Below, piece by piece: positions 28,781 through 40,535 of a stretch of DNA of 64,000 bases. Origin of the DNA: Porogramme epimiltina (lineage: Eukaryota; Basidiomycota; Agaricomycetes; Polyporales; Polyporaceae); the NCBI GenBank assembly GCA_900155495.1, contig FTLJ01000132.1:1-64000 (forward strand), given 5' to 3'. Each line of letters begins with the position of its first letter. Position 1 is the first letter of the stretch. Under the pieces are notes generated by a model that was not told where the DNA came from, did not search any database, and was given only the letters and a program-made list of their open reading frames with translations. The position numbers and the translations under genes were made by a program.

Positions 28781-31406
28781 CTACTCGAGGGACGGATCGA
28801 AAGCCGCGAACGCGCCCTTGAACGCTTGCACGTCCTCCTTGTCCTCCGCCTCGGACTGCGTGCACGCCTTCCAGTCGAACCGGTCCCCCATCCCGAGGAT
28901 GGCGACCAACACCTGCCTAGACCTACATCAGCCCGCCGCCCCCACACGCAAGCCCCACCGAGACACTCACCTCCCAAACTGGATGCTGAACGGCCCGTGC
29001 TCGCGCATCAAGTGCACCAGCTTCCGCCCGTCGGGCAGGTCGACGCGGAAGTACCCCGCGCGCCCGCCCGCGGCCTCCCTCAGCGCCCCGTCCGCGTCCT
29101 CCTCGAACGCGACGCCCGCCGCGCTCGCCTCCTGCCGGAAGACGTCCTCGACGGAGCCCGCGAGCTTGTTCGGGACGGGCACGACTTGCACGTGCGCGTG
29201 CCCGCCCTTCGCGCTCATGCGCCCAACCTCGAAGCATACCGCTGCGGCGCCGTGCTTGGCGAACATCGCGCGCAGGGCAGACTTGTACCTGCAGAGGGAG
29301 GAGGGTGAGCGTAGTTGGGAGAGGGGGGGAGAGGGGGGGTGAGATCAGCCCACTTTTCGGTTTCGTCAACGATGGGCCCTGCGAGCTCGGATGGAATCGA
29401 CTGGAATGTCGGATAATGCGTGATGGGTACGATGAGGACGTGTCCTCCGCCGGGCACTTTTGGTACATTCGGGTGGTTTGCGCCTTGGTGTGTGGGGATG
29501 ATGTGCCCTTTCGGGAGCGTCACATAGCACTCGGAGCCAATGGACACAATGAGGTGCTTCCTGCGTACACGCACGGGATCAGAGATCTCGGGCTTACAGA
29601 GCGGGGGAGACGCTTACGCTAAGCTGGGGTTCGAAAGGCAGAACCAGCACTCGTCCGAGGTGATCTCCTTTGGGGGAGGGCGTCGTCCGTGTCGGCCACC
29701 TGTCTGGTTCGCGACAGGACAGTCCTGGATGTAGTGTAGCTCACTTCCGCACGCCCTACATACATATCCTTCCTTGGGCTTGCGGCCTCCAGTGTCACCT
29801 ACGGCGTTCTTGGTGGGGCAATCTCGAATGAAGTGGCCGGGCTAGAAGGGAAGATCAGCATTGAAACGGGCTCCACACCGAAGCCAACTCAAACCTCATT
29901 GCATATCCTGCAGATGTAGCCTTCTTTTGGCTTCTCTCTGTCTGGGCAGTCGGTAATGAAGTGCTACGTAGCCTTGCGTGAGCTTATACCCTTCGTGGCA
30001 CACGCAGCTACCTTACTTCGGGAGAATCACAAATTTTGCACTTGTATCCTGCAGGTGGCTGGCCCGGCGGGCCATCTGCTACGCATCAGCACCCGCGCAA
30101 GACGTTGCGGAGAAAAAACACATGCCTGTCCTGCTCCGTTTGCCAGGCTGCTGCGAGCCGGACTCGAGCGGCCGTTTCGGAGGTCGGTGCAAGAACGGGT
30201 TTTGCGTCGCGTTCGCGGGCTTCTGCTGAGCTTCTCCGGTCCCCGAGAGCGGCGCGATCGAGAACGCGTAGAACCACTGAAGAGGGGAAGCCCCCCGAGC
30301 CGACGCTCAGCCCCCGCAGCACCTCGCCCCGCGCAGAAGAGCATGCCAAAAACACTCACCCGCGGTTTCTTGCCTGCAGCCTGCTCCCCGCCGAACGCGC
30401 CGAGGCTCACGAAGCGGCTCACGCGCCCGCCGCCGTCGGCGTCGTCCCACACGAACGGCTCGCGCTCCCAGAAGCGTGCGGGGCGCCCGCCGCCCGCGGC
30501 GAAGTGGTACCGCGGGCGCGTGCGGCGTACCACGTCCGCGACGGGGTCGACGCCAAGCGCGCCGAGCTCGGGCGCGGGGAGCGGCGCGGACGAGAAGCCG
30601 GCGACGCCCGCGGGCCAGGCGTTGCTGATGAGGATGTCGACGAGCTGGGAGGGGGCGGAGGAGGACTTGATGGCGGCGAGGGAGGTGTAGTTTTGGTCTT
30701 TGGGCTTGGAGCTCGTGAGGGTGTTCGAGAGGAGCTTCTCGACGGTGTGAGAGGTGAAATATGGGGAGGTGAATCCCTGTATGCGGTCTCTGAGAGGCTA
30801 CGTCTACTATTGGAAGGTGGGTGTAACTCACAGGCGGGGCATCTGCGGAGCTATAGATGCTGGAGTCGTAGATCCCTGCGAGACACGCGATTCGGATGCC
30901 TTGCGCCGTTGTCAACACGCCGGACTTGTCTGGGTCGTAGCGGGCTCAATGAGATCGTCTAGAGACGTAAACGCGACACTCACGTAACAGAAACACGTTC
31001 TTGCTCAGTGGGCCCCCCGTTTTTGCGAACTTCTCAATCACAGGTGCTGGCAGAGGATGCTCTCCTTGCATGATGTAACATTCCACGGGGGCTATAACGC
31101 AGTGTATTGAGATGGGTGCATACATACAAAGGTTATTAAAGAAGACGCGACCTTCCAAGCGTCCGTCAAGTAGTTGCATGACCTCATGGTCCTCCTCGTA
31201 CGCCTCATGCGCATCCCTCGGCGGCCCGAAGAAATCCCCGAGGCATAGTACGAGGTCAAACTTGCCGTGCTTCTGGTCAATGGACTTGATCTTCGCGAAT
31301 ATCTCCCGAATCGACCCAACGGCGGAGCCAACTATGAGCCTTGGTGACAAAAATGAGCATATACGTGGGCATGGGATGGGTGAACTCACACTTTCGCAGT
31401 TGACAT
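28781..31406 (-). CDS. Cwf19L1/Drn1-like protein with three zinc knuckles
   Basis: Spliceosome or lariat-debranching-associated protein. ATG 31406 opens a tiny first exon (MSTAK) joined to VLIVGSAVGSIREIF, then FDLVLCLGDFFGPP: the N-terminal metallophosphatase-like CWF19L domain, continuing through AQGIRIACLAGIYDS, VDILISNAWPAGV, RPRYHFAAGGG and KPRVSVFGM. A linker follows, then three CCHC knuckles: CKICDSPEHFITDC, CRICNEPGHFIRDC and CRACGSELHYIQDC. The CwfJ C-terminal domains start with ECWFCLSNPSLAKHLIVSIGSECYVTLPKG, hold the HIT-like GGHVLIVP and KGGHAHVQVVPVP, and end FDPSLE at 28781. About ten introns are present. Yeast Drn1 binds the debranching enzyme; that role is inferred here. Confidence 0.9.
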
Positions 31407-31519
31407 GACAGGTTAATACGACCCTTGCGCGAACAACAACGGACTTCTGTTATGGTTGGTTCGCCTGACCTGTGAGGTAGCACAGACTAGAGGTCCGAAG
31501 TGAGGGGAAGGGGGGAGTA

Positions 31520-31933
31520 TCAGATGACCCAGGCTCCAAGCACGGAAAACGAGGTAGTAGAAACAGAGACCAGGTCGACTACAGCACTGGAAGGTATTCC
31601 CAGAGGACGGTCGGACGACAGGCATCGAGCGCTATGACGCAACTCACGTTGGCGCCCGTGTCGGTCTTGTGCACGTACGTATACCATCTTGCCTAGCAAG
31701 CCACACCATCTTGATTCTTTCCTCCAGTACAAGTTCCAACTCTTTATATGCGCGTTTTTGTGAATGAGACTAAAATACTCGTGAACGTGGCTCTCTTCTT
31801 CGATCCCGCCGCTGTCTAGCTCACCTCGCATTAATTGAACGCCGCGTCGACTAACCCCTAACTTCAATGCAAAATACATACAGTCACTGTCGTTTTGGGT
31901 CGCATAGTACCGAAAACAAACAACGTTTGGCAT
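31520..31933 (-). CDS. Possible hypothetical protein
   Basis: Intronless ORF of 137 codons with a true ATG at 31933 (MPNVVCFRYYATQNDSD) ending LGAWVI. No motif, signal peptide or membrane segment is recognised. It lies about 115 nt upstream of the Cwf19-like start, on the same strand, so it could be a chance ORF in that gene's promoter. Confidence 0.2.
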   Translation of the reverse strand: MPNVVCFRYYATQNDSDCMYFALKLGVSRRGVQLMRGELDSGGIEEESHVHEYFSLIHKNAHIKSWNLYWRKESRWCGLLGKMVYVRAQDRHGRQRELRHSARCLSSDRPLGIPSSAVVDLVSVSTTSFSVLGAWVI

Positions 31934-32460
31934 TTTTCTGGTGTGTATATAACAGTGACTTACCTGAACGCTAAACGTGCCTTGTATACAGACCTCTCAT
32001 TGTCTCCCTCATGGACATGTTGGGGCTTAGGTTATGCACCTTGAGCCGAATCGAGACGGAACTCGCGTTTTAGGTCGTCATGAGGCCATAACCAAAATGA
32101 AGAGACTCTCAAGGGAGCCAACCATTCAACTGGTATTCTTGTAACTTTCCGTGTACGTGAGTTAGCAAGCCCCTCCCCTGTCTTAAGAACCTATAGCCCC
32201 CTTCGAACTTCATTTGCTCGATGTACCTTTTCCCGACATAGCTGATGAACCTCTGTCGCCTGACTAGATCACCCGACATAAGTCACGCTGCTGCGGCCTT
32301 TGTTCGCACTATGGAATGAGGTCGAACATCAAACCCGTTCTTGAGGCACAGACCCTGTCGTGGGTGCGTCCCTGAATTTTCCTCGGACACTCGAATGGAG
32401 TCCTAATCTGGGGGCGAGGATACGCCATTCATTCCCGGCTCGCTCAGTCGAACTCTGACA

Positions 32461-32750
32461 TGGCTTATCGTCATGTCTACGAGGACACCGCGGCGCAGAC
32501 CTCACGGTAAGTTGCCCTCGTTCCTGGCTCTCTTTTTGTTCTGCTAGTGTTCTCTTTCAGGGTCGTAGCGACTGCCGTCACACTGCCGCCAAACAATTTC
32601 AAGGTTGAAGTCCCGGCGTCCCGCAGCCCCTGTTGTAAACTATCCGACCTTATGCCTCCCCAATCGGCCCTAAACCTGATATGGTGCACGGTGTTCGGTC
32701 AGGTACACCGATCAGCTAAGGAATGTCTATCAGAGCTGGGGATCTGGTGA
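32461..32750 (+). CDS. Possible small spliced gene, unknown
   Basis: ATG near 32460 gives MAYRHVYEDTAAQTS. A GTAAGT donor at 32509 and a TTTCAG acceptor at 32561 join it in frame to RVVATAVTLPPNNFKVEVPASRSPCCKLSD, ending SELGIW at 32750, about 83 residues. The splice signals look real and phase is kept, but no family is recognised and there are no neighbours to support it. Confidence 0.25.
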
Positions 32751-33899
32751 GCTCCATGATGTACTCTCCAAGTGGGCGACATACCACCTCTCCCGCGGCC
32801 TGAGCCATAATTAATTGCATTGCACTGCTCCCTTGTACTCCGCCGTATCGCCGGTGCCAGGCGTAATTACCACGGAGCAAACGAGGAAGACTGAGAATAG
32901 GCCAAGATCTATTTTCGATCCCAATGACCGCATAGGGCCTCGGTTGCATGTGTGCACGGGGAAGACGGCGCCCGCCGTCGCTAGTCGAATGACCTCGGAC
33001 AAGCTTCCAGTCGGTCGGTGACTTCCGCACCCGCCCTAATGCCGGCGGTCCGGGAGCCACACGACATTACGGCGCGAGCAGGGAGGTTCGCTTCCGGGCT
33101 TCTGAATGTCGCGAATGCTCAGCCATACGGTAATCGTGATGGGTCGACGCTGGCCGTCGCGGCATTCGCATCGGGTGCGCTGGCCGGAGGTCAGGAACAC
33201 GCCGGAAGGAGCACATCTGGACCTCGAGCGGATTCCTTCACACGACACGGATCGCTGGCCGCAGATGGAGCGCGGAGGGCGGCTCGGGCGGGTGGCGGGG
33301 CCTGAGGGGATCAGATAGCTGTGGCCTGTATTTGGGTGTGGTTGTTGAGCATTATTTGGGAACCAGGTGGCGCCTCGTGCTACGGCGCCACGAGAGAGGG
33401 GGAGGCGGTGGGCGATGTCTGGAGGTGTGGGGGAGGAGGAAGGCGTGGCTTTCGCCGAACAGGCACGAACACACCTGGAGTGCTTCGCCAGGGGCGGACC
33501 AGGCGGGCGAGATGGCGTGGCCCATAGCGGGGACAAAGGCGGGGCCGGATATGGCATGCGAGGAGGATGGGAGCGCACGTGTGGGCGGAGGCGCCGGGGC
33601 AACGATCTGGGACGAGTTCTTGCGGGACTGGCTTGGGCGGCATCCAAGTCCTTCGGACCCAGGCATTGTTCTCGTTGCAGTCAAAATGGCCTCGGACGTG
33701 CGTCCGGGCGAGAGCACTCTCACTTTCTGTTCCTTACCGTCATCCTTCCCCTGATTCCGTCCCAGGGACGCCAGCCCGCCCCCGTCCATATAAGCCAGCC
33801 GGCGCCGTCCACGACGGTCCCCAGGCTGCCTTCTCCGCCCCCGTAGACTTCGGACTCTGCCTACTTCTCCTTCACCGGTCTCCCAACCTCTAGAGCACC

Positions 33900-35862
33900 A
33901 TGGTTGGCATCCAGTCCCTCGTCTTCTCCCTCTTCGCCGCCTCCTCGGCCTTCGCGCGCCCGGCACACGTCACCATGCCCCCCTACTACTGGAAGACGGA
34001 GCTCTGCAAGCTCTCCCCGCTCCTCCAGAGGGCCCTCTGCCCCCGCGAAACGGCCGCGAGCGCGACGACCGTCGACACGCCCATTGGCACCGCCCAAGGC
34101 ACTACCGACGGCAGCGCGACGCGTTTCGCGGTCAGATTCGCGTCCGCCTCGCGCTGGCAGACCCCCCAGATCGTCGACGCCTGGGAGCTCCCGTGAGCAG
34201 AGCGCATATACTCGCGCCACAACTCAGAGCACTGACGCGCGTGCTCCAGGAACAACTCGACTGACGCGACGGCCCTTCCCGCGCCATGCGTCCAGCTCGA
34301 TAACAACGGCAACACCATTGGCTCGGAGGACTGTCTCTCCATGCTCCTCTACGTCCCGACCTCCATTTCGCTGGGGAGCGCCGCGCCTACCTTCATGTGG
34401 TGCGTTGAATAGCTCAGGCGGCGTCCAACGACAAGCCGTTAATAATTCTACAGGATTCACGGCGGCTCTTTCGTTGCTGGCTCTGCAACCGGTGCTGGCC
34501 TCGACGGCTCCAACTTGGCCGCGGCGACCAACTCTATTGTCGCTGTCATCCAGTACCGTCTTGGCGCAGTAAGTGGAGCTCATCGTGTGCACACCGCCAA
34601 GCCGCTCACTTCTTCGGCCAGCTCGGTTTCCTCGACCCCAGCGGATCCCACAACCTCGCGGTCACCGACGTCATAGCCGCCCTCGGTTTCCTCCAGATGG
34701 TTGTCCCGAGCTTTGGCGGCTCCGCTTCCAAGATCACCATTGCAGGACAGAGTGCCGGCGCGAACATGGTCAGGGCTCTATTGGCCACTCCGGACGCGGA
34801 TCCTTTCTTCCAGTCTGCGATCTTGCAGTCTGACCCCATGGTTCGTACTTCGACACCGTCACGCGCGTGCACCCGACACTGATTGTTGTCCAAAGGATTA
34901 CGGCTTCCTCTCTACGGACGTCCACACCAATGTCCTGAACTCTTGGATTGGCGAGACTAGCTGCAACGCCACCGATATCGCTTGCTTCAAGGCGATGTCT
35001 TTGGACGCACTCATGTCCTCCCAGAATGACCTCCTGAACGCGGCCGTCAACGGTGACGTCGACGCCGCCGCAGGCGCTTCCGAGCCCATCCGCCCGGTCC
35101 GGGACGGCGTCCTCATCACGAACCCGCTCGACCTGACTGCGACATTCCCGCAGCAGACGAAGCCGATCCTGCTCTCGACCGTGCGCAACGAGGCCGCGAC
35201 GACTATCTACGGTAACTTCCCGAGCAGCGTCGACGAGTCGCTCTACGAGGAGCTCGTCTCGTTCACGTTTGGCAGCCCGCGCACGCAGCGCATCCTCAAC
35301 ACCGCCGTATACGCCGTCTCGCCCGCCGTGAACGGCGTCGAGCCCGACCAGCGCCCGCAGCTCGAGGAGCTCGGCACGGACCAGATCTGGCGCTGCGCGA
35401 CGTGGACGTTCGCGCGCAACTGGGTCGGCAACGGCGGCAAGGCGTTCGTCGGCGAGTACCTCGTCGGCGCGACCTACCCCGGCAACGAGGAGGTGCCGTT
35501 CTGCACGAGCGGCGGCGCGGTCTGCCACCAGGACGACATCGAGATTGTCGTACGTCGCTTTCGCTTTCCCCCTCTGCCATTGTGCCCGGATAGCTCACGA
35601 GAGGTCTTCTGTGCAGTTCGGCACCGTCCCGAGCCCGACGACCGCGCAGGCGTCGCTCATCAAGGAGATGCAGGCGCGTTACAGCAGCTTCCTGCACACC
35701 GGCTCGCCGAACGCGGCCGGCTTCGCAACCTGGAACGTTGCAGGCACGAGCAACGTGAACGCGATCAACCTCGGGGCGCCTGGCCTGGCCACCGTCGGCG
35801 CATGCAACGTCAGCTACTGGGGCAACTTCGTCCAGTACGACTACCAGGTCTTTGGTCTTTGA
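33900..35862 (+). CDS. Secreted type-B carboxylesterase/lipase
   Basis: Extracellular serine hydrolase of the alpha/beta fold. ATG 33900 begins a signal peptide (MVGIQSLVFSLFAASSAFARP). Motifs in order: VDTPIGTAQG, EDCLSMLLYVP (the type-B EDCL signature, after an intron), MWIHGGSFVAGSATG (oxyanion-hole HGG), QYRLGALGFLD, and AGQSAGANMVRALL (nucleophile Ser in GQSAG, where most relatives have GESAG). Later come LLSTVRNEAATTIYGNF, with an acidic residue in the catalytic-Glu region, and VCHQDDIEIV-FGT (catalytic His). The protein ends SYWGNFVQYDYQVFGL at 35862 after about six introns. It is about 540 residues, the normal size for C. rugosa-type lipases and fungal carboxylesterases. The true substrate is unknown. 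Confidence 0.9.
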
Positions 35863-36641
35863 AGGCCCGGCGACCCATCCCCCTCACGCCCCGCTTCTCC
35901 GTCCATTCGGCTCCCCATTAATTCCACAAAAACCAAGTAACGCGTATTCTCTTCCCTGGGTTTTCGGCCTTTATGTTTTACGACCTTGTTTCGACACGAC
36001 GACGGTCACCCATACCCTACTTTCCATACCCTTTCCTAATCCGGATCTAATAGCGCACCCCGCGCCGTCCTTCGAACATTCGCCACGATATGACGCTTAG
36101 CTTTTTATACCTTTCACTTTGCTCCCAATCTCTCTGTCCCACATGTGTATCCATAACGTCTCTCCATGATCGCAGGGAAGCTGCCGTCGAGTAGACGACG
36201 CGCGCCCCACGACCACCTCTGTAGCACCAGACCACGTTCCGTCGGCGGCCGTGCCCTTCGGGGCGGCCGTCCTCTGTAGCCTTGTCGTCCCAATATACGT
36301 CGTGTTGTTGTTCTCCTATGTTCCTGTGCCTGCCCTTGTCCGGGGAAGCGTTGTCTCCTGGGATGGTTTGCGTCGTGGCGAGGCTCGTGCTCAGAAGTTC
36401 TCTTTAAGATTTGATCAAATTGAGTAGGATGTGGGTAGTCTGGAGTAGATAAAATACTGAACGCGTGCGTGCCTGGCAGCCACCGCAGTGGGCGTATGTT
36501 ACCATGTTCGAGGGGAGACCTATACACGATGCCTCCTCGATGCCAACGCCGCACAATAGCGTCCCAGAGTCTCGTCCCAAATGTCCCCGAAAGACATCGT
36601 CGCCACGTATCCAAGGGCGACGACTTACAAAGGCAAGCTCG
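35863..36641. other. Intergenic, convergent
   Basis: About 780 bases between the carboxylesterase stop (+) and the Nudix stop (-). Pyrimidine-rich around 35880-36120. No gene was seen. Confidence 0.5.
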
Positions 36642-38059
36642 TTACAGCTTGGCCGGCCCCGTCGGGACCAAGTCCTCGACCTCCGAGAATATGTCGAAGT
36701 TGCGCTCGAGCACAATAGAGCTCGCAGACTGCGCGGCGCCCGGTCAGCAACGGCTCGGCACGCCCACGGGCCATGACAGGCAACACCAAAGTGAACGCTC
36801 ACCCCTCCTGGCCCGAAGACGACCCGCGAGCGGTGCCTCCGCCCGCGCGGACCCCCGTGCGCCTCGTCGCCCTCGTACGCGAGGATGCGCCACCCGGCCT
36901 CCTCCGCCGCGGCGTCGCGTACCGCGCGCGGGTTCAGGACCATGCGCCCGAACGCCCCCTGTGCGAGCGCGCGCACGCGCTCCCGCCCGCTCTCCGCCTC
37001 CGCACCCGTCCTCACATCCGCACCCGACTCGGGCGGGGCGAGAACGTCCGCGAGCGTGCGGAGGAGGTAGTACTGCGGCGGGAAGAGCGTGATCGCGCGC
37101 GCGGCGAACTGGGCGAGCGCGTGCGCGGGGTGCACGAAGCGCGCCGCGACGACCTCGCGCGCGCCGTCGGGCGTGGGCAGGCGCGCCTCGCGGCCGCCCG
37201 AGGCGAGGCCGGGCTCGCCGGGGGCGTCGAGGAAGGCGACGAAGAACTGCGTCTGGAAGCGTCTAAGGGGTGGCGGGGTGCGTGTGCGTCAGTGAAGAGT
37301 CGGTATGGCCATTGGCTGCGGTAGCCTGGGGATCCCAGTCCCGGGAGGGAACAAGGCTCTCGAGGGGGGTATGGCCGGGGACGTACTTGGGGTACATGGG
37401 CGGCGTTATCCACTGCGTGAACGGAAGGAGGGCTTCGACGTTCGGACGGAGGCCTTGCTGCGCAAGGAAGTCCGAGAAGAGGAGCTTCTGTGCGTGCACG
37501 GCTTCGCGCGCGCGATCGAGTTCAGCGTCGCTGGGAAGGGCCCCCGCGGGGTGAACGAGCAGGAGCCCAGACTCCTCAAAGAGCTCCCGGATGGCGGTGA
37601 GCCGCAGCCCTTGTGCGCCGTCTTGTTTCTCGTCGTAATTACCGCCCGGGAAGACCTGCAGGCCGCGACGTTGCCATCCGACCGAAATGCAGCCGGTATG
37701 AGGACAACTTGTGGGATCAGTGTCGCTCAGCGGCGCTGCTAGTGTGGGGGAGGACGCACGTATGCATTCGCGAACGACGAAGAGTTTGGGTTCCGCTGCA
37801 CGAGCAGAACCTCGTTCCGGGCATTGATGACGATGACGGTTGCAGAAGGTCTTGGAGCGACGGGGGCCGCCGCGGACTTGGGCTTCGCGGCATTTGGGTT
37901 CGATCCTGAAGTGGACATCTTGCGAGCAGATCCACCGAAGCCTCGGAGTCTGATGTGCTGTGGTGGTGTTAGGGGACAACTCAGCGTTCGGGTTGATGCA
38001 AACGTGGGGCGTCCGAGGACCGGCTGCCGGTTGAACGAAAGCCGGAGGGAGGTGAACAT
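36642..38059 (-). CDS. Nudix hydrolase, NUDT19-like
   Basis: Probably hydrolyses CoA or acyl-CoA or another nucleoside diphosphate derivative. ATG 38059 gives MFTSLRLSFNRQPVLGRPTFASTRT, Arg/Ser-rich like a mitochondrial presequence. A second in-frame ATG at 37918 (MSTSGSNPNAAKPKS) would give a form without it. The Nudix region is VIVINARNEVLLVQRNP, then across an intron PGGNYDEKQDG and AIRELFEESGLLL (the RExxEExG core). A variant spacing between the glycines and RELFEESG resembles NUDT19 rather than short MutT proteins. Then FTQWITPPMYPK joins RFQTQFFVAFLD. The C-terminal half is NUDT19-like in length, ending VEDLVPTGPAKL at 36642. Confidence 0.8.
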
Positions 38060-38365
38060 CGACGTCTGGGGAAGACCCACTACATTGCTGTGCTACGCAC
38101 GCTACCCCGCATTTGTTAATATAGCGCGCATACGATGATCATATGACCTCGGTGGACCTTGGACTTGGTCATTGGGCTCCTAGTTGTCACACGCAAACGA
38201 GACTACTGTGATGGTACAAACTGGGGTGCTCTGCGATAAAGTGCCCGCATAGTTCGATGATTGGATCCGGGGCGTAGACAACATCAATGGGACGTCCTAG
38301 TAAGATAAAAGTACATGACGGCGGTATACAACTGGAACTGAGAATGGTGATGCGCGGAACATCTC
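38060..38365. other. Short intergenic
   Basis: About 306 bases: promoter side of the Nudix gene and 3' side of the UBLCP1 gene, both on the minus strand. TTAATATAG near 38117 is the only TATA-like string. Confidence 0.4.
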
Positions 38366-40081
38366 CTAGGGTGGTGGCAAGGATCTTACCACGTCTTTCC
38401 ATTGCTGATGCGATGTTGGTAAGGTATTCAAGTAACGGAATAAAAGATCAACGCACAGAATGATTAGCACTACGGAGATCTTCGTGCTTCTCGGCAATGT
38501 GGGTGAGGTATCTCGCCACCTTGCTTAGCTCACGATCCCCTCGTGCTGTTGGCATCTGAGCGTTCTTGAATGCCGATATTTTCAAACCCTCTTTGGGATT
38601 CAGCGCAAAATTGCGGCCCTGATTTTCACGATCAGCATGAGTAGGAGGGGTTTTATCGTCGTTTGTGTACTCACGAGGTCATCCACATGAATAGTATTTT
38701 TTGCGGAGCTGAAATGAAATGTTGATATCCACCACGGCTGGAAGTTACGAGAAAGGGGTAGCTTACAACTGAGGGAAATGGTTCCAGATTATCTGCAATG
38801 CCTTCACGGAATGCTTGTAGGGCTTATTGTCCTTGACGGAGAACACGGTAAACATGCAAGTCTTGTCCAGCACTGAAGGTAGTTCTCAGCATTCAGCAAA
38901 TAGCTAGCTCAGTATGTATCATACCAAATGCTATCTGAGGGGGGGGTGTTCAACAAACTGTCCGCATGAGAAGACTGCCGTAAAGTATACTTACCCTATA
39001 ATTCCTCACGCCCCCGAGCATACCGAGCTCCACAAGCTTCGTCTCCAGCCATATCCAGCTTGTCTGTGACCTGATCTATGATGAGCATGTGCCGATCAAG
39101 CGATCCATAAAACATACCAGATACAGATGTCGTAGTGAGGATATACCGCCTCTAGAAACTCGTGGAGTCCTGGCCGGGCACATTCTTGTGGAGGAAGCGC
39201 ACCCGACGTTAGGGGTTTCGTATCTAAGATGGCTGTGATAAAATATGAATATGGAAAGGGAGGCCACTTGGTCCACGCGCAACATACTATAGTCGATGTC
39301 CAAGACAAGAAGACGCTTGCCCTCGCGCAGAGGATTTATGATGTTCACGTTGAGCTTCCGCGTATGTTCTTGGACTTTCCGACGATTGCGCTGGTCATTA
39401 ATATATGCGGCTGCCTCTGCAGGATTTGAACTGAAATCGACATCAAGATCGTTCACCACGTCTGGCAAAGATTCGAGTTCTATGAAGACGCAATATGATT
39501 CAGCAAAATCATCTTAAGGTATGCGAGACGAAACACTTGCCATGTCGCTCCTTCAGCTCGTGACCCTGTGGCGTGCCGACGAGAGTGAACTTCTTGCCAT
39601 TCGTGAGTTTCAAGTCAGCACTATGTCAAGGTATACTGCGTGAGACTCGTTATACGGAACATACTCAGGAATAACCTACATTCTCGCGTTGTCGTTTGGG
39701 AGTTTCCCCTTGACTAGGCCTAGGATCTTCTGCCTCTCTGCAGGGACGTCCGTCATACTCATCAGAGAGGCTTTCAGGTCGAAAACCCTAGTGAAAATAT
39801 AAGGTCATCTTTGAGTAAATGCACATGATCATGTAGGCGATCGAGACGCATACATATCACTTTCGGCGATGTCTAGTTCGAACGACTGACCACTCCACGT
39901 GAATTGGAGATGGATCCATCGCTCATCCTCATCATTAAGCGAGTTGTCTACCTGTATCCGTTGATAAGTAGTTGGTTCACTAAATGGGTACTCAAACGGT
40001 ACTTACTGGACCCGCCACAGTGGTTGTAGTCTCAGGCTTACTATTGGCTGGGTCAACCGGTAGTACAGAGTCCGGAGTCAT
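38366..40081 (-). CDS. UBLCP1: Ubiquitin-like domain CTD phosphatase (UBLCP1)
   Basis: Nuclear HAD-type phosphatase that binds and dephosphorylates the proteasome. ATG 40081 gives MTPDSVLPVDPANSKPETTT. After an intron the ubiquitin-like domain reads WIHLQFTWSGQSFELDIAESD, VPAERQKILGLVKGKLP and KLTNGKKFTLVGTP. The linker NPAEAAAYINDQRNRRKVQEHTRKL precedes the phosphatase: REGKRLLVLDIDYT, then ILDTKPLTSGALPPQECARPGLHEFLEAVYPHYDICIW and SQTSWIWLETKLVELGM. An intron splits the catalytic DxDxT motif in its Thr codon (A joined to CC). Later are the short exons VLDKTCMFTVF, IIWNHFPQFS, HVDDLGRNFALNP and VARYLTHIAEKHEDLRSANHS. The end is QWKDVVRSLPPP at 38366. Around ten introns explain why only scraps appear as open frames. 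Confidence 0.88.
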
Positions 40082-40535
40082 GATACTGTGTGATCGAGTC
40101 CTCTGCCGACACTAAGTACTCGTGTACAGGTAACGGAGGCTTGCAGTGCTTCGAAGCGGACTGGTCGTGGTTGAGTGGAAGGAAAGAAGATGCTGCAGGC
40201 TGCAGCTGGTGTAAGATGCACACGCTGTGGCTCAAACCGAACCGATCTCGTGTGATTTCAATTATGCGCGTCTACTGACCGAGGGCACAGCCGCTTACAA
40301 TCGATCTCCACATGACACAAAGCGTGAAACAATCCCTTCGAACAGTCTATTGTATGGGATGACAGCGAACGCAGACAACAGGGAGGGCCGAATATGCAAA
40401 GATCACAATTGGCATACTGTACACGGGAAGGGCTGTTCATACATGATACACTACACGCTTGTCAATCATCTCTCTACGCTTCCAGATTTGCCACGCTGTC
40501 TGTGACGAGGTTTAATGCCATCATAGTTGAGGGGA
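40082..40535. other. Intergenic
   Basis: About 450 bases of low coding character between the UBLCP1 start (-) and the CSN8 stop (-). The ORFs here are short and lack motifs. Confidence 0.4.

Larger units (their letters stand above)
31407..33899. other. Gene-poor interval
   Basis: About 2.5 kb with no recognised gene and lower GC than its surroundings from 31700 to 32400. It holds two weak candidates (31520-31933 minus and 32461-32750 plus). 33030-33850 is GC-rich and probably the upstream region of the carboxylesterase gene, with a TATA-like TATAAG near 33789. No terminal repeats or transposase motifs were seen. Confidence 0.5.

Noticed and set aside
31407..33899. Relic of a transposable element
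   Set aside because: No terminal repeats, target-site duplications, reverse-transcriptase or transposase motifs were visible.
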